The notes below the pieces were generated by a model. It did no database searches, had not been told where the DNA came from, and worked only from the letters and a program-made list of their open reading frames with translations. Of a DNA stretch of 64,000 nt, positions 1 through 9,139 are shown piece after piece. Origin of the DNA: Ascidiaceihabitans sp029251465 (GTDB lineage: Bacteria > Pseudomonadota > Alphaproteobacteria > Rhodobacterales > Rhodobacteraceae). Every line of letters begins with the position of its first letter. The stretch's first letter is position 1. A program made the position numbers and the translations under genes. Location: NCBI RefSeq assembly GCF_042932805.1, contig NZ_CP170633.1, forward strand, positions 806,001 through 870,000, given 5' to 3'.

Positions 1-1648
1 AAAGGTGATCTTTCACGTCAGGCGTCACCGTCACGCCCTCGCGGGTGAGGATGTTGGCGATCCAGTCTGCGGCCCAGTTGTGGGTCGCGGGTTCATGAAT
101 GCGGGCCAGCGGCTGCAGGGCCGCGGGGTCGGACACATCTTCGGACAACGCGCCGCCGAGATCATGCCAGTCACCGCCCATGGCAAGCGCCGCAGCCCGG
201 ATCGATCCGCCGAAGTCGAAGGCAAAGACCTGGGCTCCTGTGTAGCGACGGAACTGCAAGGCCATCAGCGCCAACAATACTGATTTGCCCGCGCCGGTCG
301 GCCCGACGATCATTGTGTGGCCAACATCGCCGACATGCAGGGAGAGCCGGAACGGGGTCGAGCCCTCAGTCTGCCCGAAGAGTAACGCCGGGGCCGCGAA
401 GTGGTCGTCTTGTGCGGGACCCGCCCAGACGGCTGAAAGCGGGATCATATGGGCGAGGTTGAGTGTCGAGACTGGGGGTTGGCGGACATTGGCGTAGACA
501 TGGCCGGGCAGGGAGCCCAGCCAGGCTTCGACCGCATTGGTCGTCTCAGCAATGCAGGTAAAGTCGCGACCTTGGATGACTTTTTCGGCAAGCCGCAATT
601 TCTCGTTGGCGATGCGTGGGTCTGCGTCCCAGACCGTCACGGTCGCAGTGACATAGGCTTCGCCAATCAGATCGGATCCAAGCTCCTGCAAGGCCGCGTC
701 GGCATCCATCGCTTTGTTGTGGGCATCGGAATCCAAGAGCGCCGAGGTCTCGTTGGTCATGATCTCCTTGAGGATGGCCGCGATGGATTTGCGCTTGGCA
801 AACCATTGACGCCGGATCTTGGTGAGGAGCCGCGCGGCATCGGTCTTGTCGAGCATGATCGCGCGGGTGGACCAGCGATAGGGGAAGGCCAGCCGGTTGA
901 GGTCATCGAGGATGCCGGGCGTTGTTGCGCTCGGGAAACCGGTGATCGTGAGGATGCGTAGATGCGCGTCCCCCAGCATCGGTTCCAACCCGGCGGTCAG
1001 GGGCTGGTTAGCAAGCAACGCGTCGAGATGCATCGGGACCTCTGGCACGCGGACGTGCTGCACTTTAGTCGAGATCGTTGCATGCAGGTAGGTCAGGGTC
1101 TCGACATCATTGAGCCAGATACACTCCGGCATGAACCCCTCAAGAAGTTGCAGCACGCGGTCGGTCCGGTCGACAAAGCCTGCCAGCGTCTCGCGCGCGT
1201 TGGCTCCGCTCTCAGGATCGCGTCCTTCATAGAGGAAACGCTCGGCGCGGGCCGCTTCTTCAGCGGGCGGCAGATACAGCAACGTCAGGAAATACCGCGA
1301 CTCGAAATGCGTGCCTTCCTCTTCGAACTGCGCCTTGCGCTCTGCATCGACCAAAGCCGACGCTGCATCGGGAAACTGGCTGTCGGGATAGGAGAGCGCG
1401 GGCACCCGTTGCGCCTCGACAAACACCGCCCAGCCGGAGCCGAGCCGCCGCAACGCGTTGTTGATCCGACCCGCAACGGCGACCAGTTCGGCGGGCACCG
1501 CGCTGTCGAGATCGGGACCACGAAACTGTGCAGTGCGCTGAAATGATCCGTCCTTGTTCAGGACAACGCCCGCGCCGACAAGCGCCGCCCAGGGCAGGAA
1601 ATCGGCCAGATGGGAAGATTTGCAGCGGTATTCGGCGAGGTTCATCAT
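1..1648 (-). CDS. trbE: TrbE conjugal transfer ATPase, C-terminus off the left edge
   Basis: TrbE is the VirB4-type ATPase that powers the Trb (P-type) mating-pair secretion channel at the inner membrane. About 549 codons are visible in one open frame running off the left edge; full-length TrbE is roughly 800 residues. The start is the first of two adjacent ATG codons (MMNLAEYR), with GAGTG as a weak ribosome site. A Walker A motif GPTGAGKS lies at residues 449-456, as expected for the family, and the N-terminal CagE/TrbE/VirB-like domain precedes it. The gene follows trbD by three bases in the operon trbB-trbC-trbD-trbE. No frameshift was found between the start and the Walker motif. Confidence 0.9.
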   Translation of the reverse strand, partial: MMNLAEYRCKSSHLADFLPWAALVGAGVVLNKDGSFQRTAQFRGPDLDSAVPAELVAVAGRINNALRRLGSGWAVFVEAQRVPALSYPDSQFPDAASALVDAERKAQFEEEGTHFESRYFLTLLYLPPAEEAARAERFLYEGRDPESGANARETLAGFVDRTDRVLQLLEGFMPECIWLNDVETLTYLHATISTKVQHVRVPEVPMHLDALLANQPLTAGLEPMLGDAHLRILTITGFPSATTPGILDDLNRLAFPYRWSTRAIMLDKTDAARLLTKIRRQWFAKRKSIAAILKEIMTNETSALLDSDAHNKAMDADAALQELGSDLIGEAYVTATVTVWDADPRIANEKLRLAEKVIQGRDFTCIAETTNAVEAWLGSLPGHVYANVRQPPVSTLNLAHMIPLSAVWAGPAQDDHFAAPALLFGQTEGSTPFRLSLHVGDVGHTMIVGPTGAGKSVLLALMALQFRRYTGAQVFAFDFGGSIRAAALAMGGDWHDLGGALSEDVSDPAALQPLARIHEPATHNWAADWIANILTREGVTVTPDVKDHL

Positions 1649-1651
1649 CGC

Positions 1652-1921
1652 TCACACTCCGAGATGGCCGGGGATGCGCAGATGACGGCGCACCACATCG
1701 ACAAAGAGTGGATCGCGCTTGGCGGCCCATACGGCAGCAAGATGACCTACGATCCAGATCAGCAGACCGACCAGCCAAAGTTGCAACCCAAGCCCGACGG
1801 CTGCGGCAAGCGTGCCGTTGAGGATCGCGATGGACCGCGGCGCACCGGCAAGCAGGATCGGTTCGGTCAGGGCGCGGTGTACCGGGATGACAAAGCCGGG
1901 GATGGCGTCAGGATCGAGCAT
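1652..1921 (-). CDS. trbD: TrbD conjugal transfer inner-membrane protein
   Basis: An 89-residue protein with the TrbD/VirB3 layout: a short N-terminal segment (PGFVIPVHRALTEP) typical of the family, followed by two closely spaced hydrophobic helices at about residues 33-61. It is thought to anchor or recruit the TrbE ATPase at the inner membrane. The start ATG shares its A with the last base of the trbC stop (ATGA-type junction at 1921), and trbE starts three bases after its stop, so translation is probably coupled. Length and gene order match TrbD. Confidence 0.85.
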   Translation of the reverse strand: MLDPDAIPGFVIPVHRALTEPILLAGAPRSIAILNGTLAAAVGLGLQLWLVGLLIWIVGHLAAVWAAKRDPLFVDVVRRHLRIPGHLGV

Positions 1922-2256
1922 CAGATCACTGCCCCGCCGCCAAAGGAGAAGAATGACAGGAAGAAGCTCGACGCCGCAAAGGCGATGGAGATGCCGAAGA
2001 CGATCTGGATCAGCCGCCGCGCGCCACCCGAGCTGTCGCCGAACGCGAGGGTCAGGCCGGTAATGATGATGATCATCACTGCGATGATCTTGGCGACCGA
2101 GCCTTCGATGGATTCAAGGACTGCCTGCAGCGGCGCCTCCCAAGGCATCGACGAGCCTGCTGCGCGGGCGGGGGAGGCCAATGTCAGTGAGACGAAGGCG
2201 GAAATGCAGAAGGCGTCGACCGCCCGGCGGCTTGGTAGAAAGCTGTTGAACATCAA
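1921..2256 (-). CDS. trbC: TrbC prepilin subunit of the conjugative pilus
   Basis: A 111-residue protein with an N-terminal hydrophobic signal ending near ARA-A (residues 29-33), a short hydrophilic stretch, and two long hydrophobic helices in the second half. This is the TrbC/VirB2 pilin layout. In related systems the precursor is cut and cyclised to form the pilus subunit; cyclisation here is not visible. It overlaps the trbB stop by four bases and trbD by one, so it belongs to the same transcript. The C-terminus (FGGGAVI) is glycine-rich. Confidence 0.85.
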   Translation of the reverse strand: MMFNSFLPSRRAVDAFCISAFVSLTLASPARAAGSSMPWEAPLQAVLESIEGSVAKIIAVMIIIITGLTLAFGDSSGGARRLIQIVFGISIAFAASSFFLSFFSFGGGAVI

Positions 2257-3260
2257 GTAGATCCTTTGCTGGTGTCGGTTGCGGGGGAAAGATGATAGTC
2301 ACCGGTCGGGTCGAGGCCTTCGACCTGCGCCAGCTCGGAGAGGCGGCGTGCACGACCACGCCCGGACAAGACGGCGACGAGGTCAATCGTTTCGGCGATA
2401 AGCGCACGCGGGACAGTGACGACAGCCTCCTGAATGAGTTGCTCCATTCGACGGAGAGCGCCCAGAGCGGTCCCGGAATGGATCGTGCCGATGCCGCCGG
2501 GATGACCGGTGCCCCAGGCCTTGAGGAGATCGAGCGCCTCTGGGCCACGCACCTCACCGATGGGAATACGGTCAGGCCGCAGACGCAATGACGAGCGCAC
2601 GAGATCGGAAAGAGAAACCACACCGTCCTTGGTGCGGAGTGCAACCAAGTTCGGAGCGGCGCATTGCAATTCGCGAGTATCTTCAATCAGGACGACGCGA
2701 TCCTCGGTCTTCGCGACTTCGGCGAGCAGTGCGTTGGTCAGAGTTGTTTTTCCCGTCGAGGTGCCTCCTGCGACGAGGATATTCAGGCGTTCGGCGACCG
2801 CTGCTCGGAGTGTTTCCGCATGCGCGCCGGACATGATCCCCGATGCCACATAGTCGTCGAGTGTGAAGACGGCGACAGCGGGTTTCCGGATGGCGAAAGT
2901 CGGTGCGATTACGACCGGTGGCAAAAGCCCTTCAAACCGCTCACCGGTCTCGGGAAACTCGGCACAAATGCGCGGGCTACTGGCGTGAACCTCGGCGCCG
3001 ACATGGTGGGCAACTAGGCGGACAATCCGTTCGCCATCGGCAGCGGAGAGGCAATCATCGGTGGCGCAGAGCCCCTCTGAAAGCCGGTCGATCCAGAGCC
3101 GTCCATCGGGATTGAGCATGACTTCGACGATTTGCGCATCGTCAAGATATCGGGCGATCGCGGCGCCGAGCGCTGTCCGCAACATGCGACTGCCGCGTAA
3201 AATCGCCTCTGAGTGTTGTTGTAAAACAGTCATGCTCGTCCTCGGTTGGAGGGACGTCAC
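2253..3260 (-). CDS. trbB: TrbB/VirB11-type secretion ATPase
   Basis: A hexameric traffic ATPase of the VirB11/GspE superfamily that drives pilus assembly and substrate transfer. The Walker A motif GGTSTGKTT is at residues 165-173, followed by VVLIEDTRELQC (Asp box) and the Walker B/His box region around GEVRGPEALDLLKAWGTGH. At 335 residues it has normal length. The listed start is GTG at 3260; an internal ATG at 3233 (MTVLQQHSE) is an alternative that leaves the core untouched. It is the first trb gene visible here. A CopG-like gene often precedes trbB in such operons, but none is recognisable upstream. Confidence 0.9.
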   Translation of the reverse strand: MTSLQPRTSMTVLQQHSEAILRGSRMLRTALGAAIARYLDDAQIVEVMLNPDGRLWIDRLSEGLCATDDCLSAADGERIVRLVAHHVGAEVHASSPRICAEFPETGERFEGLLPPVVIAPTFAIRKPAVAVFTLDDYVASGIMSGAHAETLRAAVAERLNILVAGGTSTGKTTLTNALLAEVAKTEDRVVLIEDTRELQCAAPNLVALRTKDGVVSLSDLVRSSLRLRPDRIPIGEVRGPEALDLLKAWGTGHPGGIGTIHSGTALGALRRMEQLIQEAVVTVPRALIAETIDLVAVLSGRGRARRLSELAQVEGLDPTGDYHLSPATDTSKGST

Positions 3261-3772
3261 ATGACGGCCCGGTATCGGGGACGATTAAGAGAACTGGAAT
3301 TAGGGGTATCGCAACAGTGTAAAAGGCGTAGTAGCACTCCGGCGAAGAAGGACAGGGAAACGGCGGTGCGGCCCAGCAGATTTAGGGAATAGCCTCGATA
3401 AAAGGGTGCACGTTTCGGTTAGCAGTCCTTCGTGACTATTGCGGCGAAGGTCCGGGTCGAGCCCAATCTACCTGATGCTGCACTTCGCATGAAGGTCAGC
3501 TTTAGCAGAGAGGGCAGCGTATCAGGTTAACGGTCGTTTACTTGACACACTTTAGCGAAAATCCCACAAATAGATAATGAAACTGAGTCTGTATGTTTCA
3601 GGAAAAACCTAATGGAAAGTATTAGCTGGAATTTCCAACACGCTTGGTGTTTTCCGAAAAACTCTCTTTTTTGGGTGCCTTAAAATCTCTCACAGAGAGT
3701 AAATCTAAGGTTGACAGTACGTCTTCTCGCATTCAGCCTTAGATAGCAAGAGAGTGCAGTGATGGATTTTAG
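3261..3772. other. Gene-free AT-rich spacer upstream of trbB
   Basis: About 510 bases without a convincing gene on either strand. It becomes AT-rich toward the right and must hold the promoters of the leftward trb operon and of the rightward gene at 3773. A 5-bp inverted repeat (CTCTC/GAGAG) lies at 3687-3699, and the related heptamer ACTCTCT at 3661 pairs with AGAGAGT at 3694-3700. A TTGACA hexamer is at 3711-3716, but I see no well-spaced -10 box. No recognisable origin of transfer was found. Confidence 0.4.
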
Positions 3773-4381
3773 ATGAGAATAGTATTAAAAATTGCTGCTG
3801 CCAGCCTACTTACACACACCGTTTGTACAGCAGCAATAGCCAAAGAAGTAGCGGTTACGTCAAGCGAGTGCGTTCCATACGATGCGCAATTCATTAATAG
3901 TAAAAAGTCAATAGAATTGGCGCGATCGATATCTGAAAACTTACCTGACGCGAAAACGGGGTCAATGGCAAATGCTCGCGAACTTGCAGTGTATATAAGC
4001 CAAAGGGCCGAGATCGAAGGCGTTGATAGGGATCCCCTATTTTTCTTGGCTTGGTCTTACCGGACGGCCTTAATGACAGAATATGGTCCATCGCTTGGGC
4101 TTTCTGAAGCTGCCACTGGCATGCTCTTGGGTGGCCGATTTTGTGAAGAGGCCACATTTCTGGCCCTAATCGCAAGCCTACGCTTTCAAGTTGTAGGAGA
4201 AATTAAAGGCACGCCTGTTCCGGGATATAAGGAATTCGGAACTAGGCTTCACTATCCACCAATCGATTTCGGTATTAGCGATTTCGATGCGGCAGTATGT
4301 TGGATGCAAAATCTCGAAAATGGAATGACTCCACCTGCAGACAATTGGCGGTATTTAGATTGCCGAAAAAATAAAAAATAA
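3773..4381 (+). CDS. Unknown exported protein, island cargo
   Basis: I do not recognise this 202-residue protein. It begins with a clear signal peptide (basic MRIVLK, hydrophobic core, AIA-K cleavage region near residues 22-24), so the mature protein is probably periplasmic or secreted. The mature part is mostly predicted helical, with four cysteines that could form disulphides (in SECVP, RFCEE, AVCWM and LDCRK). The ending is lysine-rich. Base composition is more AT-rich than the trb genes, suggesting a separate origin. It sits alone between the trb operon and an insertion sequence, with only a weak ribosome site before the ATG. Confidence 0.6.
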   Translation: MRIVLKIAAASLLTHTVCTAAIAKEVAVTSSECVPYDAQFINSKKSIELARSISENLPDAKTGSMANARELAVYISQRAEIEGVDRDPLFFLAWSYRTALMTEYGPSLGLSEAATGMLLGGRFCEEATFLALIASLRFQVVGEIKGTPVPGYKEFGTRLHYPPIDFGISDFDAAVCWMQNLENGMTPPADNWRYLDCRKNKK

Positions 4382-4577
4382 TCAGAAAGATAGTTTTGTA
4401 TGACATATAATAGTTTTGAAGAATTGGGCGTAAACTTCCAATACATGTTTGACGCAGTTACCGTAGAGCGGAGGTATTTTTTTAATGGCCCTGTCTGACG
4501 TCAGCGCTTATGGGTCCAAATAGGTATATTTGATAAGAGAGAGTTGTTGGCTCATCGTAACCACTGAGGAGTGGGAC

Positions 4578-4952
4578 ATGAGACAGACAACTGGAACACG
4601 CAAAAGCCCTGGCGAGAAGATCGTCAAAGACATCAAGCGGGCCACGCGCAAGCATTATTCATCCGAAGAGAAGATCAGGATCGTCCTGGACGGTCTGCGT
4701 GGAGAAGACAGCATCGCCGAACTGTGCCGCCGTGAAGGCATATCACAGGGCATCTATTACAAATGGTCCAAGGACTTCATGGAGGCTGGCAAACGGCGGC
4801 TAGCTGGCGATACGGCACGTGCTGCAAACACAGATGAGGTTAAGGACCTGCGCCGCGAAGCCCGTGATCTGAAGGAAGTGGTGGCTGAACAGACGCTGGA
4901 ACTGCGTCTTCTCAAAAAAAGCATGTTCGACGGTGGGGGCGACCCCGAATGA
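4578..4952 (+). CDS. IS3-family transposase OrfA (copy A)
   Basis: DNA-binding OrfA of 124 residues. The ATG at 4578 is chosen because GAGGAG lies seven bases upstream; a TTG 48 bases earlier is possible. The helix-turn-helix segment (SIAELCRREGISQGIYYKW) recognises the element ends. A leucine-rich coiled coil (about residues 85-115) follows, as is usual for IS3 OrfA multimerisation. Identical in sequence to the OrfA of copies B and C, so it could still supply OrfA protein although its own OrfB is cut off. Confidence 0.88.
   Translation: MRQTTGTRKSPGEKIVKDIKRATRKHYSSEEKIRIVLDGLRGEDSIAELCRREGISQGIYYKWSKDFMEAGKRRLAGDTARAANTDEVKDLRREARDLKEVVAEQTLELRLLKKSMFDGGGDPE
4914..4921 (+). other. Candidate -1 ribosomal frameshift site in IS3 element
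   Basis: Seven adenines followed by G lie near the end of orfA. The orfB frame is the -1 frame relative to orfA and is open from here to the orfB ATG at 4949, so slippage would give the OrfAB fusion transposase that IS3-family elements use. The same site is present in copy B (6368-6375) and copy C (28436-28443), both on the minus strand. Confidence 0.7.
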
Positions 4953-5285
4953 GATACCCTGCATCTGAGAAACTAGAGATCATCCGGTTGGTCGAAGAAA
5001 GCCACCTGTCAGCCCGCCTGACGCTCGCCAAGCTCGGTATCCCCCGCACCACATTCTACCGTTGGTATGATCGCTACCTCCAGCGTGGTGAGGCTGGGCT
5101 GCAGGACCAGTCTCCCAGGCCCAAGCACGTCTGGAACCGCATCCCTGACGACGTGCGTCGCAAGGTGGTCAAACTGGCGTTGAAGGAGACAGAGTTGTCA
5201 CCGCGAGAACTGGCGGTGACGTTCACAGATACAGAAAGCTACTTTGTATCAGAGGCTTCAACGTATCGGATCTTGAAGGCGCACG
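4949..5285 (+). pseudogene. Truncated IS3-family OrfB (copy A)
   Basis: Codons 1-112 match the intact OrfB exactly up to LKAH, then the frame runs into the right end of copy B and stops at 5329 after an unrelated tail. Only the N-terminal helix-turn-helix region remains; all three DDE catalytic residues (D143, D209, E245 in the intact protein) are lost. It overlaps orfA by four bases (ATGA). Confidence 0.92.
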
Positions 5286-5359
5286 TGTCCGTCGTCAGGG
5301 TTTTTGGAACCAATGGCAGCTTAAGCTAAGACAGAGTTTGGCTCATCTGGTTGGTTTGA

Positions 5360-6340
5360 TTATGCGGCGCGTTGTCTGTGATGCAAGCGTCGCGTTTCGA
5401 GCGTCTTATGTTTGATCCTTTCTCGTTGCTGTAGAATGGCTTTGTACCGTCCGAAGTAGACATCAGACGGTGTGACGTTGCTCAGGCTCTCGTGGAAGCG
5501 CCGATGATTGTAGTGATCGACGAAGGCTTCAATCTGGGCTTCGAGATCACCGGGTAGGAAGTAGTTTTCCAGCAAGATGCGGTTCTTCAAAGTCTGATGC
5601 CAACGCTCGATCTTGCCCTGGGTTTGCGGATGATACGGCGCACCGCGCGAGTGCTTCATACCTTTATTCTGCAACCATTCGGCCAGTTCCCCCGAGACGT
5701 AGCTGGAGCCGTTGTCGCTGAGCAGTCGCGGCTTGTGGACGACATGAACTTGGTCACATCCCGACGCTGCTAAAGCCAGATCCAACGTGTCAGTGACGTC
5801 GCGGGTCCGCATATTGGTGCAAAGCTTCCACGCGATGATGTAACGGCTGTAGTCGTCCAGGATCGTGCTGAGATAGAACCAGCCCCAACCGATGATCTTC
5901 AGATAGGTGAAGTCGGTCTGCCACAGCTGATTGATGGCCGTCGTTTTGTCTTTGAACTCACTGGCGGCCTTGATCACAATGAAGGCAGGACTGGTGATCA
6001 GATCGTGCGCCTTCAAGATCCGATACGTTGAAGCCTCTGATACAAAGTAGCTTTCTGTATCTGTGAACGTCACCGCCAGTTCTCGCGGTGACAACTCTGT
6101 CTCCTTCAACGCCAGTTTGACCACCTTGCGACGCACGTCGTCAGGGATGCGGTTCCAGACGTGCTTGGGCCTGGGAGACTGGTCCTGCAGCCCAGCCTCA
6201 CCACGCTGGAGGTAGCGATCATACCAACGGTAGAATGTGGTGCGGGGGATACCGAGCTTGGCGAGCGTCAGGCGGGCTGACAGGTGGCTTTCTTCGACCA
6301 ACCGGATGATCTCTAGTTTCTCAGATGCAGGGTATCTCAT
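5360..6340 (-). CDS. IS3-family transposase OrfB (copy B)
   Basis: The catalytic subunit, 326 residues. An N-terminal helix-turn-helix region (residues 5-45) is followed by an rve/integrase core with D143 (WQTDFTYL), D209 (LLSDNGSSY) and E245 (GKIERWHQ). The last two are exactly 35 residues apart, the D-D-35-E pattern of IS3 transposases. Made either from its own ATG, overlapping orfA by four bases, or as an OrfAB fusion by -1 frameshifting. No damage was seen, so copy B is probably active. Confidence 0.93.
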   Translation of the reverse strand: MRYPASEKLEIIRLVEESHLSARLTLAKLGIPRTTFYRWYDRYLQRGEAGLQDQSPRPKHVWNRIPDDVRRKVVKLALKETELSPRELAVTFTDTESYFVSEASTYRILKAHDLITSPAFIVIKAASEFKDKTTAINQLWQTDFTYLKIIGWGWFYLSTILDDYSRYIIAWKLCTNMRTRDVTDTLDLALAASGCDQVHVVHKPRLLSDNGSSYVSGELAEWLQNKGMKHSRGAPYHPQTQGKIERWHQTLKNRILLENYFLPGDLEAQIEAFVDHYNHRRFHESLSNVTPSDVYFGRYKAILQQRERIKHKTLETRRLHHRQRAA

Positions 6341-6711
6341 TCGGGGTCGCCCCCACCGTCGAACATGCTTTTTTTGAGAAGACGCAGTTCCAGCGTCTGT
6401 TCAGCCACCACTTCCTTCAGATCACGGGCTTCGCGGCGCAGGTCCTTAACCTCATCTGTGTTTGCAGCACGTGCCGTATCGCCAGCTAGCCGCCGTTTGC
6501 CAGCCTCCATGAAGTCCTTGGACCATTTGTAATAGATGCCCTGTGATATGCCTTCACGGCGGCACAGTTCGGCGATGCTGTCTTCTCCACGCAGACCGTC
6601 CAGGACGATCCTGATCTTCTCTTCGGATGAATAATGCTTGCGCGTGGCCCGCTTGATGTCTTTGACGATCTTCTCGCCAGGGCTTTTGCGTGTTCCAGTT
6701 GTCTGTCTCAT
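6337..6711 (-). CDS. IS3-family transposase OrfA (copy B)
   Basis: 124-residue OrfA identical to that of copies A and C, with the helix-turn-helix near its centre and a C-terminal leucine-rich coiled coil. The ATG at 6711 is preferred because of the GAGGAG ribosome site just upstream. It ends inside the start of orfB and carries the A7G slippery site at 6368-6375. Confidence 0.88.
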   Translation of the reverse strand: MRQTTGTRKSPGEKIVKDIKRATRKHYSSEEKIRIVLDGLRGEDSIAELCRREGISQGIYYKWSKDFMEAGKRRLAGDTARAANTDEVKDLRREARDLKEVVAEQTLELRLLKKSMFDGGGDPE

Positions 6712-6797
6712 GTCCCACTCCTCAGTGGTTACGATGAGCCAACAACTCTCTCTTATCAAATATACCTATTTGGACCCATAAGCGCTGACGTCAGACA

Positions 6798-7446
6798 CAT
6801 CGCAGCCCGGCGCAGGGACAAGGCGGAGGCAACGATTTACGAAATAAAGGCGCAGGGCGGACGCGCCGCGTTCATCCAGACGGATCTGACCGATCCGACC
6901 CAGATCGAGGTGCTTCACGATGGCATCCTGGACGAATACGGGCGGCTCGACATTGCCTTCAACAACGCCGGGTATCAGGAAGCCAAGGCACCCCTGGTCG
7001 ACCAGACGCCGGACGTTTACGCGCGCGTTTTCGACACGAATGTTCGCGCTGTCTTTCTGTCGCTGCGGCGCCAGATTCAGGCGATGAAAGACCGCGGCGG
7101 TGCAATTGTGGTGAATGCTTCGGTCAGCGGAATGAAGAACCCCAATCCGGGCTTTTCGATCTATTCCGCGTCGAAGGCCGCTGTCATTTCACTTACGAAA
7201 TCGGCGGCGATGGAAGCGGCCGAACAGGGTGTGCGGATCAATGTGATAGCGCCCGGACGGGTCGTGACGGACATGATGTTGTCATCCAAGGTCATGGACA
7301 TGAAAGCCGTCGCAGCAGGCCTGCCCATCCGCCGTATGGGAGAGCCGGAGGAAGTGGCCAACGCGGTCGTCTGGCTCGCCTCGGATGCGGCATCCTTCGT
7401 TGTTGGACACGTCCTTGCCGTAGATGGCGGCTTCATGGCGACGTAG
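6798..7446 (+). pseudogene. 5'-truncated SDR oxidoreductase next to IS copy B
   Basis: About 215 C-terminal residues of a classical short-chain dehydrogenase/reductase. The NNAG motif (FNNAGYQ), the catalytic Tyr-x3-Lys (YSASK) and the C-terminal substrate region (IAPGRVVTDM, VDGGFMAT) are present. The N-terminal beta strand and the TGxxxGIG cofactor loop are missing because the gene starts exactly at the IS end. The reading frame stays open back into the IS, so a hybrid protein could be translated, but without the NAD(P)-binding loop it is unlikely to work. Confidence 0.85.
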
Positions 7447-7672
7447 GATAACCTTACGTCGGCGTTCAATTCGCTAAGGACAGCGGCGTCGGACAAAGCC
7501 GACCTTTGAGTGAAATTCGCCAATGACCGCTCCCTGATGTGCGACGCTTTGTTATTGTGAGATGACCAAACCTCACATTTTGCGAAATCATCGAGATCCG
7601 TCTGATTGCGTTAGATCAAAGCCTCTCCTCCTGTAACTGGTAGTTAAAGGCGATTTTCCAAGGACGTAGGAA

Positions 7673-8863
7673 ATGAGCAATCTATCAGGTGCCTTTGTGA
7701 ATGGTTTTGTGGACCCAAAATTTGCGGGCGTAAGAACAGCATTTGAAGAAAATTTCACCAAGCGCGACGAGCTGGGCGGCGCTTGCTGCGTCTATTTAAA
7801 CGGCGAAAAGGTGGTTGACCTCTGGGGCGGTGTGCGCGATCCAGCGACCGATGCGCCTTGGGAAGAGGACACCATGGTCCTTGTCTTCTCGCTGACCAAG
7901 GGGATGTCAGCATTGACACTCGCATTAGCGCATTCGCGTGGTTGGCTGGACTACGAGGCGCGCGTCGCGGAGTACTGGCCAGAGTTTGCGCAGAACGGCA
8001 AAGAGGCAATCACCGTGCGACAATTGCTGGCGCATCAAGCTGGCCTGCATGCGATCCATCAAAAGATCAACCGCGCCATCATTGCCGATCCAAATCGATT
8101 GGCGGCGATCTTGGCGCGCGAGGCACCCAAATGGCCGCCAGGCACCTGCAACGCCTATCATTTTTTATCGCTTGGTTTTTATGAAGGTGAATTGCTGCGT
8201 CGGATTGATCCGGCGCACCGCACGCTTGGGCAGTTCTTTCAGGACGAAATCGCAAGGCCGCTTGATCTCGATTTTTACATTGGTCTTCCAAGTGTGATCC
8301 CGAACGAACGGCTTGCGCCACTCACCCAAGCTGGCCTGATCAAGTCGGTTTTCGGATATCCATTTCCGATGATACGGGCGCTGATGAACCCTTGGTCCGA
8401 TACGTTTCGGGCCTGCATCGTAAACCTGGGCGCAGGTGTGGTTATGGACAAGGACCGGATATATGCGCGTGATCTTGAAGTTCCTTCTGGCGGCGGCGTC
8501 GGCACAGCACGCGCTATTGCAAAGGCATACAGCGTCTTCGCGACAGGTGCATCGGAACTCGGGCTCCAGCCGGAAATGCTGGCAGCACTGAGAGCACCTG
8601 CCGTACCGCCATCACGCGGGTTCTTTGATGAGGTGCTTCGGGACGACGCGCAATACGCACTGGGCTTCATGAAGCCGTTTGAGGGCTTTTCGTTCGGTCA
8701 CGCGGACGCCTTTGGTGCGCCAGGTGCAGGCGGTTCGCTTGGCTATGCCGACCCTGCGATCGGTTTAGGCTATGGATATGTGACAAACCGCATTGGACCG
8801 GGCGTTGAGCCCGATCCAAGGGACGTCGCATTGCGCGAGGCCATATCGGCAGCACTGGCCTAA
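7673..8863 (+). CDS. Class C beta-lactamase-like serine hydrolase (family VIII esterase type)
   Basis: A 396-residue protein of the penicillin-binding-protein/beta-lactamase-like superfamily. The nucleophile motif SLTK is at residues 73-76, a catalytic tyrosine is at Y162 in the stretch AYHFLSLGFYEGELLRR, and the C-terminal GAPGAGGSLGYADP segment replaces the KTG box. This combination is typical of cytoplasmic family VIII carboxylesterases rather than true beta-lactamases, and there is no signal peptide. The substrate is unknown; short-chain or lactone esters are likely. A good ATG follows AAGGACGTAGGAA. It stands alone downstream of the broken SDR. Confidence 0.82.
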   Translation: MSNLSGAFVNGFVDPKFAGVRTAFEENFTKRDELGGACCVYLNGEKVVDLWGGVRDPATDAPWEEDTMVLVFSLTKGMSALTLALAHSRGWLDYEARVAEYWPEFAQNGKEAITVRQLLAHQAGLHAIHQKINRAIIADPNRLAAILAREAPKWPPGTCNAYHFLSLGFYEGELLRRIDPAHRTLGQFFQDEIARPLDLDFYIGLPSVIPNERLAPLTQAGLIKSVFGYPFPMIRALMNPWSDTFRACIVNLGAGVVMDKDRIYARDLEVPSGGGVGTARAIAKAYSVFATGASELGLQPEMLAALRAPAVPPSRGFFDEVLRDDAQYALGFMKPFEGFSFGHADAFGAPGAGGSLGYADPAIGLGYGYVTNRIGPGVEPDPRDVALREAISAALA

Positions 8864-9139
8864 CGCCGCTAAAAGCTCTGCGGCCGACATCAATTAGATG
8901 CTTTCATCGCTTATGCGCCCCGCTACTCGCCAGCGTTGCGTGAGATCAATCACTCGCTACACGGCACCTCAGAAATTGCGATGCCTGTAACTTATTGCAT
9001 CTTTTCTGTGTCAGGCTTTGATAATGTCGGCAAAATAGACGTTCGTGTGCTGTGCAGCATTCGGTAGAATGGGCTCTCTGCCACCATTGGATGCACCGCG
9101 GCAAGTCAGCCTGGTACGCCCAAAAAATGGGCGGAGGTA

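Larger units (their letters stand above)
4492..5285 (+). mobile_element. IS3-family element copy A, truncated at its right end
   Basis: The left 794 bp of the same element found complete as copies B and C, in plus orientation. It begins with the terminal repeat TGTCTGACGTCAGCG at 4492 and carries orfA plus the first 112 codons of orfB. It then stops abruptly at 5285, where the right end of copy B begins with TGTCCGTCGTC. The missing 718 bp are not found elsewhere in the window. Its 794 bp form a long inverted repeat with 6004-6797 of copy B. Confidence 0.93.
4492..6797. repeat. 794-bp inverted repeat of IS copies A and B
   Basis: Bases 4492-5285 are the reverse complement of 6004-6797, with 718 bp between the arms (the right part of copy B). 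The arrangement arises from truncated copy A abutting the oppositely oriented full copy B. Confidence 0.9.
5286..6797 (-). mobile_element. IS3-family element copy B, complete 1512 bp
   Basis: Complete element on the minus strand. One end begins TGTCCGTCGTCAGGG (5286), the other reads TGTCTGACGTCAGCG inward from 6797; the outer 26 bases match at about 18 positions, so these are imperfect terminal inverted repeats. Length, two overlapping frames, an A7G slippery site and a D-D-35-E catalytic core identify the IS3 family; the subgroup was not determined. Flanking bases (ACG on the left, CAT on the right) show no target duplication. Apparently identical to copy C. Confidence 0.93.

Noticed and set aside
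3289..3390. A CopG-like gene just upstream of trbB
   Set aside because: A short frame ending ATGTGA overlaps the trbB start, but it has no start codon and no ribbon-helix-helix sequence.
6634..7446. 270-codon frame joining IS sequence to the SDR
   Set aside because: The first part reads the reverse strand of the IS; only the part after 6798 is a real SDR fragment.
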